A stretch of 64,000 nucleotides of DNA from Hysterangium stoloniferum (GCA_015178975.1 WHVD01000203.1:62001-126000), one strand, 5' to 3'; shown: positions 10,590 through 23,246, counted from the stretch's first letter. Made by a program: numbers and translations. Notes: generated by a model not told the origin, from the letters alone.

Positions 10590-12810
10590 AATGTCCGAGA
10601 TTAATCAACCCGTCACTTGCCGTGGCACAGTCTGAAGCGCAATCCCCGTGTGGAGCAAGAGAATTGTTCAAAAAACGGTGGTAGTTGATCAGTTGAACGA
10701 TCTGGCCGGTGCATCGGTGAGTAGTACTTCTTCGCCTCTGAATGCCACGGGCCCCAAACCAATCCTCCCTACTCATCAGGGGGGAGAGGGAAGGATGGAC
10801 CGTGATGCCAAGACAGAAGAGGTATCGACCACAACCTCTGATTCCTCAATGGCCACGTCTGGTGGACACGACCATGCTCCCAGTAGTGAAGCCTCGAAAG
10901 AATCATCTGAAAGCGAGAGAGAGAGAGAGCCGTTTCCCCTCATGAATGAATACCCCCGTACTCCGGTTACTCTTCATAACTGGACATACCAGTATAACCT
11001 ATTGTATCCTGAAGAGCTAGCAGCCCCTCGAAAGACCTTCAGGAGGATGCTGTGAAAGGAGAAACCTCTCATCTGCACAAAGTCGCTCTTTTTTCCAGAG
11101 TGGTTTGAAATGGAGAGCAGTGGCGATGACAATGAAAGACAGGAGGGAGTGTCCAAGGCTATGGCACTTGAGCACAGCCAGGCTGCTCAGTTTAGATGGT
11201 CCGATTGTTCGGAGTCTGACGAAGATCAGCTGGGGCTGTCACCAGAAACGTGGACCTTACCTACTGCCAGGAGAACGATGAGAGGGTTGGAGAGTCCAGT
11301 TACTTTTCCCCATGTATCTCTCAATCTAAGTGCCATTGTCATTGAGGTAGATGAAAATGAACCCATGACACCCAAACCATCCTCCTCTAAGTTAGAGCCT
11401 GCAAAAGCAGCTGGATCTAAAAACAAGTCGTCAACCCAGTCCCCTAAGGGAAAGGAGAGAATGGAGGGTGAACGTCCCTTAAAGAAACCTACTAAGGATT
11501 CCCCGAGTTTAAACACTAGCGGGGAGAGCAAGAAGCTAAATCGTCAGCTGCTGAGAAAGCAGATGGATAAGAATGTGATGAACCAGTATGTACGAGAACC
11601 CTCACAAGTGCCTGATGGTGGGTACTTTGCAGTAGGAGGGCAAGGAAAGTTCGGACCACCATCCGACTCCAGCAGCCCATCTAGTAGTGATGGATCAGAT
11701 GATTCAGCCAGCAGTATATCCACCGATTCGGAAATCAGTAGAAGGAGCACAGACGCACCTGATTCAGGATTGGGATCAGAAGATTTTACGGAAAGCCATT
11801 CTGAAACAGGGAAAAAGAAGCATGGAAAGAAAAACTCACCAAGCTCTAATCACATAAGACATGAAAAGCGAAAAAGGTCGAAGGCCGATGCTAAGTGGAC
11901 CAAAAAATTGTTAGCTGGAGTCAAAACGAAGCAGGCTGTGATATATAACGGCATAGCTGAAATTGATGTACTTGAAGCCTTCATCTACGCCTATGATCTT
12001 TGGGCAGAAATTAATGGGTTAGATCGTAAATGGGCAGTTAAGCTCATCATTTACTTCCTGGATGGCAAGGCTAGTTCATTCTATATGAAACATGTGGCAC
12101 TGAGCAAGCGGAAGTGGACTTTAAAGGCTGTGTACGATGGTCTTTTTGATTATTGTTTTCCTGCAGATTACAAGTTGCAGTTGCATAAGCGATTGACCAC
12201 TTCCCGACAGGGTGGAAGGTGCTTTCGGGATTTCGCTCGAGATGTTGAACATAATGTGATTCAGTTTCCTGACATCCAGGAGCGTCAACTTAAGCAGATT
12301 GTATGGGATGGGGCGTACAATTACCTTAAGGAAAAATGGTTAGACAAGGGGTTAAACCCTGACAATACATCATGGAAGAGACTCATCAAGACAGCTACTT
12401 GATTCGAAGCAGCTCAAGAGTTTCGTAAGATAGACAAGGGACAAAGGGAAACCTCATTTGTTAAATTGAACTGAGGATGGCCACAAAAAAATGAACAAGC
12501 CAATCAGGTAGTGGGACAAACTGATGAAAAAGGAAAAAGAACTCATCCCTCGACATCTTCCGGGTTCGAAAACACCACTAAAGTACCTCGCTTGAAATTG
12601 AGTCGTACAGAAATGAATCAACTTCAGGCAGAAGGACGATGCTTCAATTGCAAGAAGGAGGGTTTGAATCCCGCAATTGTCCTCAAGGAAAATTCCTTTT
12701 GGCACCCAAAAAGGGTACTGTGGTGTCTGCTGGATCTGTCAGAGTTAAACGACTCACAGATTTGGAGAAAAAAAGAGAGCGGGCAGAGATACCACTCCAC
12801 ATGGCATCCT
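10590..12810 (+). pseudogene. G1 gag with broken zinc knuckle
   Basis: Structural polyprotein of the G1 element. Open pieces at 10648-11055 and 11110-12402 give a Ser/Glu/Lys-rich low-complexity N-terminal part, then a helical capsid-like domain (DLWAEINGLDRKWAVKLIIY ... FRDFARDVEHNVIQF). The nucleocapsid knuckle begins CFNCKKEG near 12640. The His of the expected C-x2-C-x4-H-x4-C is lost by a one-base deletion, and the ESRNCPQ remainder is read in another frame. A first ATG at 10590 opens only a few codons before a stop. Confidence 0.8.
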
Positions 12811-12899
12811 TTGTGTTGAGAAATATGGAAGACCAACAGGAGTTTAATGTTTTGCATGAGCGGATTTACGCAGCTGGCTGCAAAAATCAATTACTGAAT

Positions 12900-15800
12900 A
12901 TTTTGGACCGGATACTGCCATCGCTGAGGGGCAAAATCCAAAGACCCACTTTGAAGTGTCCTTGTCAATTGCAGATTTTGTGATTAAAGATAACGTCTTA
13001 CCTGGGCCTCTGCTGCACATTGGAAAGGTAGAATGTAGGGAACCTGGGTATCGCATGGATCAAAGTATATTAAGTAACTCCGAATGGTCTGGGAAAAGAC
13101 TTACCAATAACTGTGCCGACCGAATTGCTGTCGCAACCCTAATACAACATCAGTGTTGTCTGTATTTTTCAAATGTTTAGTCCATTGATGCTGGGATGCG
13201 TCATACCGAGCGGTTTCAGGTGATATTTGATCATTGTCACTGGTCATATGGAATAGTAGATCGCCTCCGACCCCACTTGTATATGGCGATATCAAAACAG
13301 GCCCTCATAAGTGGGGACTGGACGATTGTTCAAATGGCTAGTACAGCTATTTTAATGGAGGGCGGGACAGATCAAGGGGAGTCTTTAGAGGATGACGAAC
13401 CAATGAAAGAAAACAGGCCCACTCCAGGGCAGTACCTCCTGGCCGCTTTGAAAGAGTATTTCACACCAGAGGAGGCATTGCAGGAAGGGATTTCCCCCGA
13501 AGCTCAGTTTCAGGTACATACAGAAGAGTCTGGCTTGTGGATTTGGGATGAGTCCAATACTGACTTGCCATTGTTTATGCCCTGGTCTGTGTTCAGGGTT
13601 GACGAAGCCATAGAGGATAAAATACAAGCCGTGTATGAAGAACACATACCCGGGTTCACCGAAGACATGCCAGCTTTTCGATGACACTGCCAGGAGGCAA
13701 TGTGTAAGTTGTTGGAGATTCGTTTTCGAGTCTATTATAAGACAGGCATCTTGACGGATATAAATGGGGTGGAGCGACAGTGATTTATCATCCGATTCAC
13801 TGCAGGATTGTATCAGATTCGTGACCGGGAGTTATTAGTAACGTACCTGGTTACGAAGGACCATCTCCAACATGATAAATGGACCGTGCCACAGATTGTG
13901 GCCAGGGGAGAAGTCACAGAGGACTTATCAGGGGCAGTTGTGTTTGTCAATGCCACTCATATGCCTACGAAAAAGGTGTTAGTACATAGGAAGAAGAGTC
14001 AGTTGCAAAATGACGGGGTTGAAATGGTCCAGCGTACCTCAATGCAACCAAAAGACTTTACTCATTGCTTACCGAAACCTGTGGTCATTGAGGCATTCAT
14101 CAATGAACGACCGGTGAAAGCCCTGATCCATAGTGGATCACTTGCAGACTTCATGTCGACGACATTAGTCGATCAGCTGCAAGTAGTCAAGGATCCACTA
14201 GTAAAACCATTTACAATCCAGTTGGCTGTTCACGGATCATGGTCAAAAATTAATTATTCAGCTACTGCTGAGTTTTCATATCAGAATATAAAGTGTACTC
14301 GGCATTTCGATGTTGCTAACCTTGATTCATATGACTTGATATTAGGGACCCCTTTCATATTTCAACATCAAGTTATGATGGGGTTGAATCCTACAAGGGT
14401 CAACATTGGGTCAGCTCTGCCACTCCCCATGGAAGGAGATACCATCGAGACTCTCCGTTCTGCAGTAGCAGAAATTTTTGACGATGAGTTAGAGAGGTTA
14501 AGGGCAGATTTACGTGCTGACGTGGCTGACCTGGACCCAGACACTGCATCAACAGCACTGCCTCCATTAAGGGCTGTTAATCATACCATTCCAATAATTG
14601 ATGATGCCAAAGCTTACTCATGGAGACCATCCAAATGCCCCAAAGCAATGAGAGATCTATGGCATGAAAAGAAAACTGCGTATATCAAGAATGGGAGGTG
14701 GAGGGTAGCCACGGGAACGAACGCATGTCCTATGCTCATTATTCCTACACCTCCAAAGGTGGATGGCACCTTGCGAATACGTACCGTAGTGGATAAGCGG
14801 GAGCAGAATGCTAACACATATAAGCTGGTGACCCCCTTGCCAGATATTGAAGCCATTCTACGAAATGTTGTGCATCATAAGTATTGGAGTTTAATAGACG
14901 GGAAGGATGCCTACGAGCAGATCCGAGTGGTTCCCGAGCATGTCCACCGGACATTGTTCACCTCTCCTGATGGCACTATGGAAAGCCTGACATTACAAAT
15001 AGGGGATTGCAATGGTCGACCTACCAGACATTGATGAACCACATATTTGTGCCATACAGTGGTGTCTTCATGGATGTATATTTGGATGATATTGTCATAT
15101 ACTCTGACTCCATCAGTGATCATGTCAAGCATCTACACACTGTGTTTACAGTGCTCTGTCGGGAAAAATTATACCTCGCTGTCAACAAGATGCACCTGTT
15201 TGCTTTGGAGTACCGGTTTTAGGGCATGTGATTAACAATAAAGGTATAAAAATGGACCCACATAAAGTTGATACAGTGGGCAACTGGAAGATTCCGATGA
15301 ATAAGCAACTTCTGGTGGGATTTTTGGGGGCAGTGGGTTATCTCGCTAACAACTGTGAGGGAGTTCGAATCCCAATGGCTATTTTAGCAGCGCAGACAGG
15401 AGTAAACAGGCAGTGGCATTGGGGTGCAACAGAGCAGCATGCCTTTGAAGATGTCAAGTGTATTGTTCAGGCCCATCGTGACAGTTATAGAATTGCATTG
15501 GACTACTCACGAGGTCATCAAACCATTAATTTGGTGACAGACGCTTGTTTAACAGGTGCAAGTGGCATTCTCAGTCAAGGGGAAGATCTCTGCACTGCCG
15601 CAATAGTGTCATTCTGGTCGGGGAAATTCAATTCGGCACAACAGAACTACCCTGTCCATGAACAGGAGTTGTTGGCTATCGTGGAATCATTGAAACGATT
15701 CCGGTCACAACTGTTGGGGGTAAAATTTCGAATCTGTACTGACCATAAAGGGATAGAATATATACTTACGCAGAAGAACCTTTCTCCGAGGCAGACACGG

Positions 15801-16145
15801 TGGCTGGATCTGCTAAATGAATTCCACTTCGAGATTCACTATATCCCTGGAAAGTCGAATACGTTTGCAGATGCTCTATCGAGAATCTATAGCGATGAGC
15901 CCATGGGCACCATTAGAGCTGAATCCGAGTATGTAACTGACATTCCAGGGATGGAAGAGGATACTCGGGGGGTGCAATACATTTCAGGTGTTCCTGACTT
16001 CAACAGTGTGTCGACACCACTGTATACAGGGTCTGCAGCAGTAGCATTGGAGGAAGCACCAAGACGGTCAAGAAGGTTCTACGCAAACACATCCGTCATA
16101 TGCAACACTTGCAGGGTTGGGCGCAAAGAGGAAAGGACTTATTGA
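12900..16145 (+). pseudogene. G1 pol, protease-reverse transcriptase-RNase H part
   Basis: Open pieces at 13196-13684, 13808-15034, 15007-15222 and 15228-16145. The aspartic protease motif reads ALIHSGSLADF where family members have D-S-G: the catalytic Asp is His (CAT). Reverse transcriptase: LIIPTPPKVDGTLRIRTVVD, then YWSLIDGKDAYEQI, then VYLDDIVIYSD with the catalytic DD intact. Frameshifts near 15010 and 15222 split the reverse transcriptase. RNase H follows (VTDACLTGASGILSQ, VHEQELLAIVES, TDHKGIEYIL). The 12.9-13.2 kb part is poorly preserved. Confidence 0.88.
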
Positions 16146-18081
16146 AGGACCACGAGAGACGACCAAAAAGACACACATTGGTCATAGTAAGTCATCTGGA
16201 TCGCCCCTGGAGCATCCATCACAAGGGGTGAGGGGCAAAACACCAACTACGTCTACTCATCAAGATTATGTTGAATGGCCTTCTTCACGAGTGACAATGG
16301 AGGGTGCGTTACCTGAGTTTCCTTCAGATTTTTTACTAGTAGAAATCCCATTGGAGGGCCACGTAGGATTGGACATCCCAGAAGTCCTACGACGACAGTA
16401 TGAATCAGATGTTTTCTTCTCTAGGATATGGGCAATGCCGCAGGAGTATAAGGGCTTTACGTCGCAGGACGGGTTTCTGTTCTTAAATCTGGAGGGTGTC
16501 AAACTACTTTGCATCCCTGATATTACCATTGGCACTCGACGAGTGTGGGAAATTGTTATCTCGCATGCCCATTCCATCTTGGCCCATCTAGGGGCAAGGA
16601 AAACCGCCATGTATTTGCGAACCAATGTGTGGTGGCCGTCATTAACCAAGGATGTCGAATTATTTTGCAAGTCATGCAGTGTGTGTGCCACTTCGAAATC
16701 TGAAACACAGAAACCGCAGGGACAACTTCACTCAATGGAAGTGCCATCACAGCCATGGGAGGCAATTGGGATTGATTTTGTAGGACCCTTGCCAGCATCT
16801 AGGAATCGCCTTGGAGAGTTTGATAGCATCTGCATTATAATTGACCACTTAACTTGCATGGTCCATTTGGTACTGGTGCACAGCAACTACACTGCTATTC
16901 AAATGGCTGAGGTGATTTTCGACCATGTTTACAAGTTGCATGGGCTGCCCGACAAAATCATTAGCGATCGAGATTCGTTATTTACCAGTATCTTTTGGAG
17001 GGAGCTTCATTGGTTGATAGGAGTCGAATTGCGGATGTCTTCATCATACCACCCCCAAACAGATGGCGCTACCGAACGTGCAAATCGGACAATGACACAA
17101 ATGCTTAGGCAATGTGTAGCACCAAACCAGAAAGATTGGGTGTCGAAGCTGTCAGCTATTGAGTTCACGATGAGTAATGCTACATCAGAAACAACTGGAT
17201 TCTCACTGTTTTTTTTGAATTATGGTCGACTGCCACGGCCACTGCTCTGGGACACCAATACAAAGTATCCGGGTGTCCTTGAATTTGCAGAATGGATGAA
17301 GCTAGCAATCATGAATGCACATGATGAGATACTTACAGCCAGGGTTAAGCAGACACGGCAGGCAAATCAACACCGGAGGTCTGCTGAATTTAACGTCAAT
17401 TATTTGGTTTATCTATCCATGAAGAACTTATGCTTACCAAAGAATCGGGCACGTAAACTGCTGCCAAAATATATAGGACCTTTTAGGATCAGCCAGGTAC
17501 TGGAGCCAGGAGCGACATACCAGTTGGAACTGTCAAAGGAGCTCAAGCAACAGGGGATTAACCCAAGTTTTCATGCTTCATTGCTTCGTATACACATTCC
17601 GAATGACGATCGTCTGTTCCCAGGGCGGCAGTTGTGGCAGATTCCTGGTTTTGGTAGTCAGCCTCGTGAGTGGGCAGTCGAGAACATTCTTGCTCATTCA
17701 GGTAAGGGTCTCGAGGCCTTCTTTGAGGTCTTGTGGAACACAGGAGAAACAACCTGGTTGCCATATCAAGCTGTTCAGCACGTTCATCCATTGAAGGCTT
17801 ACCTGGAGGCACTAGGTGTTACAAGTGTTCGATCATTGCCCAGGGGCCAAGGGCGGCTCTCGAATCACATCGAAATTGCCAAGATGTCTTTGAGCTCGGA
17901 GTGTCATCAGGAAGTGTCTTGCAAATCAAGCGCTGAAGACTTGCCTTCTATTTATGTTGGTTCAGCTATTCCAATTGCTGGGCAAGAATCACCCACTATG
18001 GATGCTCAGGATTATCCAACACAAGTATCCACCGAGTTTTTGACGACTACAATGGCTGCCGTTCACGATAGTGCTCTTTGA
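16117..18081 (+). CDS. G1 integrase with C-terminal chromodomain-like region
   Basis: A 654-codon open frame, the longest intact piece of G1. Zinc-binding H2C2: HAHSILAHLGARK then CKSCSVCATSK. DDE core: IGIDFVGPLP, IISDRDSLF, SSYHPQTDGATERANRT. A GPF-like module (PKYIGPFRISQVL) is followed by WAVENILAHSGKGLEAFFEV ... WLPYQAVQHV, which resembles the degenerate chromodomain of chromoviruses; that last assignment is weaker. In an active element this part would be made by cleavage of a Gag-Pol precursor. Confidence 0.88.
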   Translation: MGAKRKGLIEGPRETTKKTHIGHSKSSGSPLEHPSQGVRGKTPTTSTHQDYVEWPSSRVTMEGALPEFPSDFLLVEIPLEGHVGLDIPEVLRRQYESDVFFSRIWAMPQEYKGFTSQDGFLFLNLEGVKLLCIPDITIGTRRVWEIVISHAHSILAHLGARKTAMYLRTNVWWPSLTKDVELFCKSCSVCATSKSETQKPQGQLHSMEVPSQPWEAIGIDFVGPLPASRNRLGEFDSICIIIDHLTCMVHLVLVHSNYTAIQMAEVIFDHVYKLHGLPDKIISDRDSLFTSIFWRELHWLIGVELRMSSSYHPQTDGATERANRTMTQMLRQCVAPNQKDWVSKLSAIEFTMSNATSETTGFSLFFLNYGRLPRPLLWDTNTKYPGVLEFAEWMKLAIMNAHDEILTARVKQTRQANQHRRSAEFNVNYLVYLSMKNLCLPKNRARKLLPKYIGPFRISQVLEPGATYQLELSKELKQQGINPSFHASLLRIHIPNDDRLFPGRQLWQIPGFGSQPREWAVENILAHSGKGLEAFFEVLWNTGETTWLPYQAVQHVHPLKAYLEALGVTSVRSLPRGQGRLSNHIEIAKMSLSSECHQEVSCKSSAEDLPSIYVGSAIPIAGQESPTMDAQDYPTQVSTEFLTTTMAAVHDSAL

Positions 18082-18120
18082 GGTGTCCAAGTGGCATGGG
18101 ACTTGCGTATGGAGCAGTTC

Positions 18121-18940
18121 TGTTAGGATACACACACAGGCCGGGTTTCCGGAGAAACCCGCGGGATATCCGGTAGGACTTGGCTTCAGCTTATAGGCTG
18201 CGCCCTCGCTAGATCGTGTTGTCCAATTTCAAACGGACGGACGGGGATCCCGGGGAATCCGGGCGGGGTTCGTGGGTCGTAAGTCGTAAGTCGGGGGTCA
18301 TGGGTCATGAGTCGAGTTGGTTGAGAGAGATAGATGCGCTGGAGCCCGTGGGCTCCGACTAGTGCGAGCGATGTGAATTGAGTAAGGTTTTAGAGCGGAC
18401 AATATTATTAGATTACTGGGGGGAATCTAAGCTAATTTTCTGACTGGATTGTATGTACAACATCTGCCAGTTTATATAGACCGTGGAATGCATGACATAC
18501 CAAATCCAGTAATAACGAAATGAAAACTAACAAAACATGAAACGGGAATAGTAAACACCAAATTGGTGTTAGGAACGGAACGGAACGGAGTGGAGTCCGA
18601 ATCGTGACAAAGCATAACCCATAACAGGAAACGGAGCGGGAGTGGAGTCCTAAATCGTGACAGGTCATTTGACTAAAACGGGAACAGGGCTCGATTAGAG
18701 TGGTGACGGGATTCTAAGCGGGGACTGGTGACTGATGCGTGGGACGAAGACGGACATAGACAGAGACAGAGTCCGGGGGAAGTCCGGTGACTGATATGTG
18801 TCGTAATGAGGTCAAACGTAACGAGTCTTGACATAACGGAGTCCGGGCGGGAAATCCTATAAACAGATGATTGGTGCTTGTAGCACATGGGGGCGTACGG
18901 GTTAGTGCCCGGAGTCCGGCGGGATTGTCCAGTCGTAACA
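18121..18940 (-). repeat. Solo LTR of family A, inserted in G1
   Basis: 820 bp in reverse orientation, flanked by AGTTC on both sides (18116-18120 and 18941-18945). It is the reverse complement of the 3854-4673 copy with few differences and exactly the same length. It lies between the G1 integrase frame and the G1 3' LTR, so it is younger than G1. Confidence 0.95.
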
Positions 18941-19318
18941 AGTTCGAGACTATGCAGCGTCAACTCCTCGAAGCACAGCAGAGGAATAACATACCGCAAC
19001 CCAAATCTACAGTCAACCCTCGTGTAAGGGAAAGGACCTGTGCCTGGAGGGAGAGACAACAACCTGCGTCGCTGATTGACAGGTTGTCTCCATGGCGGGA
19101 CGGACCAGGGAGCCTGCCGTCCCCACAGGCCTCAAGTGCTATACGTCTCCAGAGAAGGAGGAGGCAGCAGGGTACCTCCAGACCAGTGGCATCATCTTCA
19201 GTGCACTGCCTTGAAACTCGGCCTGTGAAGGGCATGCCAGTCTGAAGTCCACTGCAGGCCACTGAGGGATGTGTAAGGGCATCAGCACAATATCAGGTGA
19301 TGAAGAAGGACGGGTCAG

Positions 19319-19568
19319 TGGCACGGAGCGGTCTACCGCCATTCTCTCAGGGGGTAAAGAGAGGGTAGATAATTTTCCGATCATTACACTGTTTCATTTC
19401 TATTATCTGTCACTAGGGGGTTTAGTCTACAAATGCTAGCATAAATGGGGAAGCCACCCATTAGCTACAGTAGTTATTTTGAATTGGAGCTGATTTCTAC
19501 TCTGCTTGTTCCTCTTCGTAAGAAGCTCCAACCGAAGGATTACGCTATCTTTAAAGCTGAACCTTACA
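19319..19568 (+). repeat. G1 3' LTR
   Basis: 250 bp, paired with 10213-10462. The preceding GAAGAAGGACGGGTCAG could serve as polypurine tract. Confidence 0.85.
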
Positions 19569-19579
19569 GTCACGCAGGG

Positions 19580-20090
19580 TGTCACGACTGCCGCGAACAC
19601 CTCAAAATGCCCTCAAAAACACATTTGACTAGTATAAATAGATATAACTTTCCATCTATATCATAATACATCAATATGTGTACTGGGGGACTGTTAATTT
19701 ACTTTAAGACAGTTTTAATGTTTAAAATAGTGTATTAGGCCCTTTTTTAATAGCATATATCATTTAACATGATATTTTGAGTATTACCTTTCAAAATATG
19801 ACTCTGTTTTAGTTTGAAACCAAAATGTGTGTTCGCGGCAATTGCCCACTTTCCACGGCACCCTCGCAGCAGTATGCGGCACATTGCTGTGTTGGAGTTT
19901 GAAATCTTTTGAGCCTCTGGCAGTCAACTTCTGCAATTCCTACCCAAATCACATTATATTCCTGATTGCGACTCTGATTAGCCTTTTTATTAATCCATTG
20001 CTATTTGTGAAATTTTTTTTTCCAGTTACTCTACACTTCTGCAAGACTTGTCAGAATTTGTTGCTTTGGAGCACTAGTATCTGTGAAAAT
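19580..20090 (+). repeat. Dispersed repeat R1, copy 1
   Basis: Starts TGTCACGACTGCCGCG and is colinear over about 500 bp with 33583-34075. The start is LTR-like, but no coding domain is attached. It has very few CpG sites. It directly abuts the G1 3' LTR. Family unknown to me. Confidence 0.7.
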
Positions 20091-20285
20091 CTAAGATGGA
20101 CAGGTCTTAAATATATATAATGGTAAATCAGGTTTTGGTTAGAGGATATATGTATATATGTAAAGGACTCAGGTGTAAATCCAAAAAGCCCAAATACAAA
20201 ATAAACTAGGATAAGGAATGGACAGAATAATGTCAGTCCAAGCCCATGATGATTCCTTTGCTTTAAACAATATGTATATAGTATT

Positions 20286-20551
20286 AAAAATAGTCTGAGT
20301 TGACTTATTGTAATACACAATCTACAAGTGGGTAATAGACTTGTAATAATAGTACTTGTTTGTCAATCAATGTGTCAGTTAGTGAATCACCTTCTGACAT
20401 GATAGGTAGGATGCTAGTTTAGGTGTACACCGGTTCTGGCATGCATTAACCTCAGAAAACATGGTCCACAATTAGCATCCTCCTATGAAAAAGTGAAGAA
20501 ATGGGTGAACCACCCCCTAGGAAAAGGGTGGTTTCATCACCAATTCCAACA
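20286..20551 (+). repeat. Dispersed repeat R2, copy 1
   Basis: About 265 bp ending CAATTCCAACA, matching 27858-28120 in the same orientation with roughly nine of ten bases shared by eye. The TG...CA ends (TGAGTTG to CCAACA) would suit a small solo LTR, but I found no target-site duplication. Confidence 0.65.
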
Positions 20552-20914
20552 TATAGGCAGTCTACTTGGTGATGTTGCACTAGATATATAACAATGATTG
20601 AATATTGCTATTAAATCAGCTGGGTTTGGTGAAAAAGAGAGGTTGGATGATGTTGATCATGAGTCTACAATGATATTGCTGCCTTGTATGGCTTTTATAT
20701 GTATCTAGTTTGTGGCTGTGCATTTCTGGAAGGTATGATGTTGAAGTATATTACATAATATTTTCGGCATTTTACAGAATTTATTTCTGGAGGAATAGCC
20801 ATGTCTTTCAAAAAGTACAAAACATTGTAAGGGTTTTGTTGCCTACTGTAGATAGAGGAGTTATTTTAAGTTATTTTAATAACAATCCAGAGATATAACA
20901 AGGATGCAAGGGAT

Positions 20915-21540
20915 ATATGTTAAGCTCAGGCCTTACTGGACAGGAGTGAACTAAGGCATGGGAAAAACCTGTAGAAGTTCCAAGGCAGATAGGAGGTGCC
21001 TTCATCTTATGTGTTGGGCTCTTGTATGATCATTGGGTCCTAGCTTCAGACAGGGGTGGGTACAGTCATCCCAGAAAGTCTGAAAGTACATGACTGGTCA
21101 GAGAGTTGGAAACCCAGGAGTTCTGAAAATACACTGTGTCAAGTTTCATAGTTTAGCTTAGTATATTGAGGAGATAGGTTGTAGCTAAGTCAATATGCTG
21201 ATTGGATTGTGGTTTAAAAAGATTAATAGACTATATACAGTAGAATAATTTATTATTGTACTACTGATCTGCTGAAACAAAAAGACAAGTCATGTGTACA
21301 AGAAAATAACAGGATTAACCATTCTGGAGTATATGGGTCAAGTTGATATGGGAACAGGTACTAAAACCCAATATCAAGTGAATATATACATGTCAAAACA
21401 TAATCAGCAACAAACCGGGTCACAGATTAGTAAGTGTCTAGAGAATATGGGAAGTCCATATGAGGTCCAGGTCAGAAGCCACCCTTATAGCAAGAAAGGG
21501 CTATTACTGGGAGGATCTGGGGCCCAGGTCCTAACAACAC
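20915..21540 (-). repeat. LTR-C/A2-like remnant
   Basis: Around 20985-21020 it carries the reverse form of the LTR motif (TTCATCTTATGTGTTGGGCTCTTG), decayed from GGCTTCAGCTTATG...; it ends GGTCCTAACA at about 21537, as reverse-strand copies of these LTR families do. CpG-poor. Edges approximate. Confidence 0.45.
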
Positions 21541-22854
21541 AATATAATGAGACTAAGATGGGAAAACAACAAGAAAAATAAACCCCAATGAGAATGGATA
21601 TTGGATACTAAGCAGTCAGCTGAGATGTATTGATTGGGTATAACATTATGTATAGCTGAGAATATGGTCAGCATAGTCCTAACAATATTCATTCTCTTAG
21701 GTGGTGTTTTTTTTTTCTGCATTATTATAGCTCTCTCTTTGGTTGTGTCATGTAACAGGTACATTTGATATCAATTATTCAAGCCATCAATGTTTAAAAC
21801 TGTCATGCTACAGTCCATTTTACCACCCTCAATACAATCTAGGTTCAATTAGTCTACCTTTTTGTTCTCTAATCTTACAGAGACAATTGCTATGGTGCAC
21901 AGTTATGTGCAGCCACACTATATTCCCATCATGTGCAGTTATTGCATAGAAACCATGATTTTTATACACAGTAATGTGAAGTTGTGCAGCATCATTTTAT
22001 GTATATAAACAGCAGAGCTGAATTATGAAATATAAGCCTTTTGAACCATCTTAAACTACACAGTATCATCCCATTTGCATTCATGCATCTTATCCCACAT
22101 GTTCCAGGTTTACAGGATCTTACCTTTCTCAGGTTAATGAGAATTATCCTTGTCATTAATGTGATTTACCTTAGTTACACAATCCAAATGAAAGCTATTC
22201 ATTCCCTTTTCCATATTCTATTCTACTTTAAATACTCACAAATGAGAAATTAATAGACTACTGACACACCCAGCCCTTTTATGTATATATCATAGTTGTT
22301 GTCTTTAAGTTGCTGCTAAGTACTTAAGGATTCTCAACAAAAGTTATACATCACAGGTTGGGGTGGGGGTGATCAAGTCTATCAAATGAGAACTGTGCAT
22401 CCATAACCCTAGTTTGTTGTAGCCTAGTACCTGTTAGGTATTGTTTTCAGACCTCCTACATGTGCTCTTCATTGTAACTCACTTGTGTCTTGCTCCCAAG
22501 TTGGCCATATGTTGTGCATCAGTGTCTTGTCTCCACCTCATGTATTACTTTTCACCAACCATCTTCACTTCTTGGATATCCATTTTTACACCTTTCCCTG
22601 TTCCCATTTCAGATTTCAGTTCCCTTTGTTCCTTTCATGATTCCTTTTGCTCCATCTATGATTCTTTATTCCACTTGTGACTTGTTTGCTCAAGTTTAGT
22701 ATTTCACCTTGCTCTTTATTAGTACAAAGGATATGTCTTGTGTATCACTTCTCTTCAGTTTGAATATTGACTTAGAATCCCCCCTACAGTACTTCTCTCA
22801 TATACATAGTGTGGGTGGCTAAACTCTGAACTCCATAAAGTACAAAATTTACTG
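21541..22854. other. CpG-poor unassigned repeat DNA
   Basis: No gene is supported. Short open frames have no motifs. The base composition (very few CpG, many TG and CA) suggests old, methylated transposon DNA. Confidence 0.3.
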
Positions 22855-23110
22855 GGAACTTTCCAGATACTAGTCTGAGGACTTTCCAGGAAATACTCTG
22901 GGAGCTTTCAGAATATTGCCAGGTACAGGAAGGACTTGCCTTCACCATATGCTATACCCTTGCACAAATGTTTGTTTGTCCTTATTTCAAGTTGACAAAT
23001 ACTTAGCATATTTCTGGAGCTGAGAACAAGTGTGAGGGTGAATCTGAGGGATAGACAGTGTTAAGACTCAAACTGGAGTGCAAGTACATCTCTATGGGTG
23101 AATATAGCTC
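22855..23110 (-). repeat. LTR-C-like remnant
   Basis: Matches in order the sequence at 55070-55260 of the solo LTR-C: ACTGGGAACTTTCCAG, GAGGACTTTCCAGGAAATA, CTCTGGGAGCTTTC, and a decayed form of the shared LTR motif (GGACTTGCCTTCACCATATG) near 22930. CpG sites of the reference copy are TG or CA here. Confidence 0.55.
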
Positions 23111-23246
23111 TTCTGCTCTTCTGTTAGTTGCAGTAGAAAAGAACACAATCAAACATAATCAGAACCATTTTTCAAAACTAGAATATCATAAAAACATTTG
23201 AATGTTATTTGTAGTTATTAAAATAACTCAAGTTTGACTTTTATAG

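Larger units (their letters stand above)
10213..19568 (+). mobile_element. Ty3/gypsy element G1 (degenerate, chromodomain-like tail), with nested solo LTR
   Basis: Bounded by 250-bp LTRs at 10213-10462 and 19319-19568 that start TGGCACGGAGCGG and end CCTTACA. Internal order is gag, protease, reverse transcriptase, RNase H, integrase, as in Ty3/gypsy. A solo LTR-A (18121-18940) is inserted after the integrase frame. No 5-bp target-site duplication is visible (GGACT on the left, GTCAC on the right), so one edge may be rearranged. Several frameshifts and stops show it is inactive. Confidence 0.88.

Noticed and set aside
18871-19245. Open frame between the nested LTR-A and the G1 3' LTR as an extra G1 gene
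   Set aside because: It starts inside the reverse LTR-A, so it cannot be an original G1 gene; the remaining 300 bp has no motif and no intron structure like the antisense genes of A and B.
10208-19573. Target-site duplication for element G1
   Set aside because: Flanking pentamers GGACT and GTCAC do not match in either orientation.
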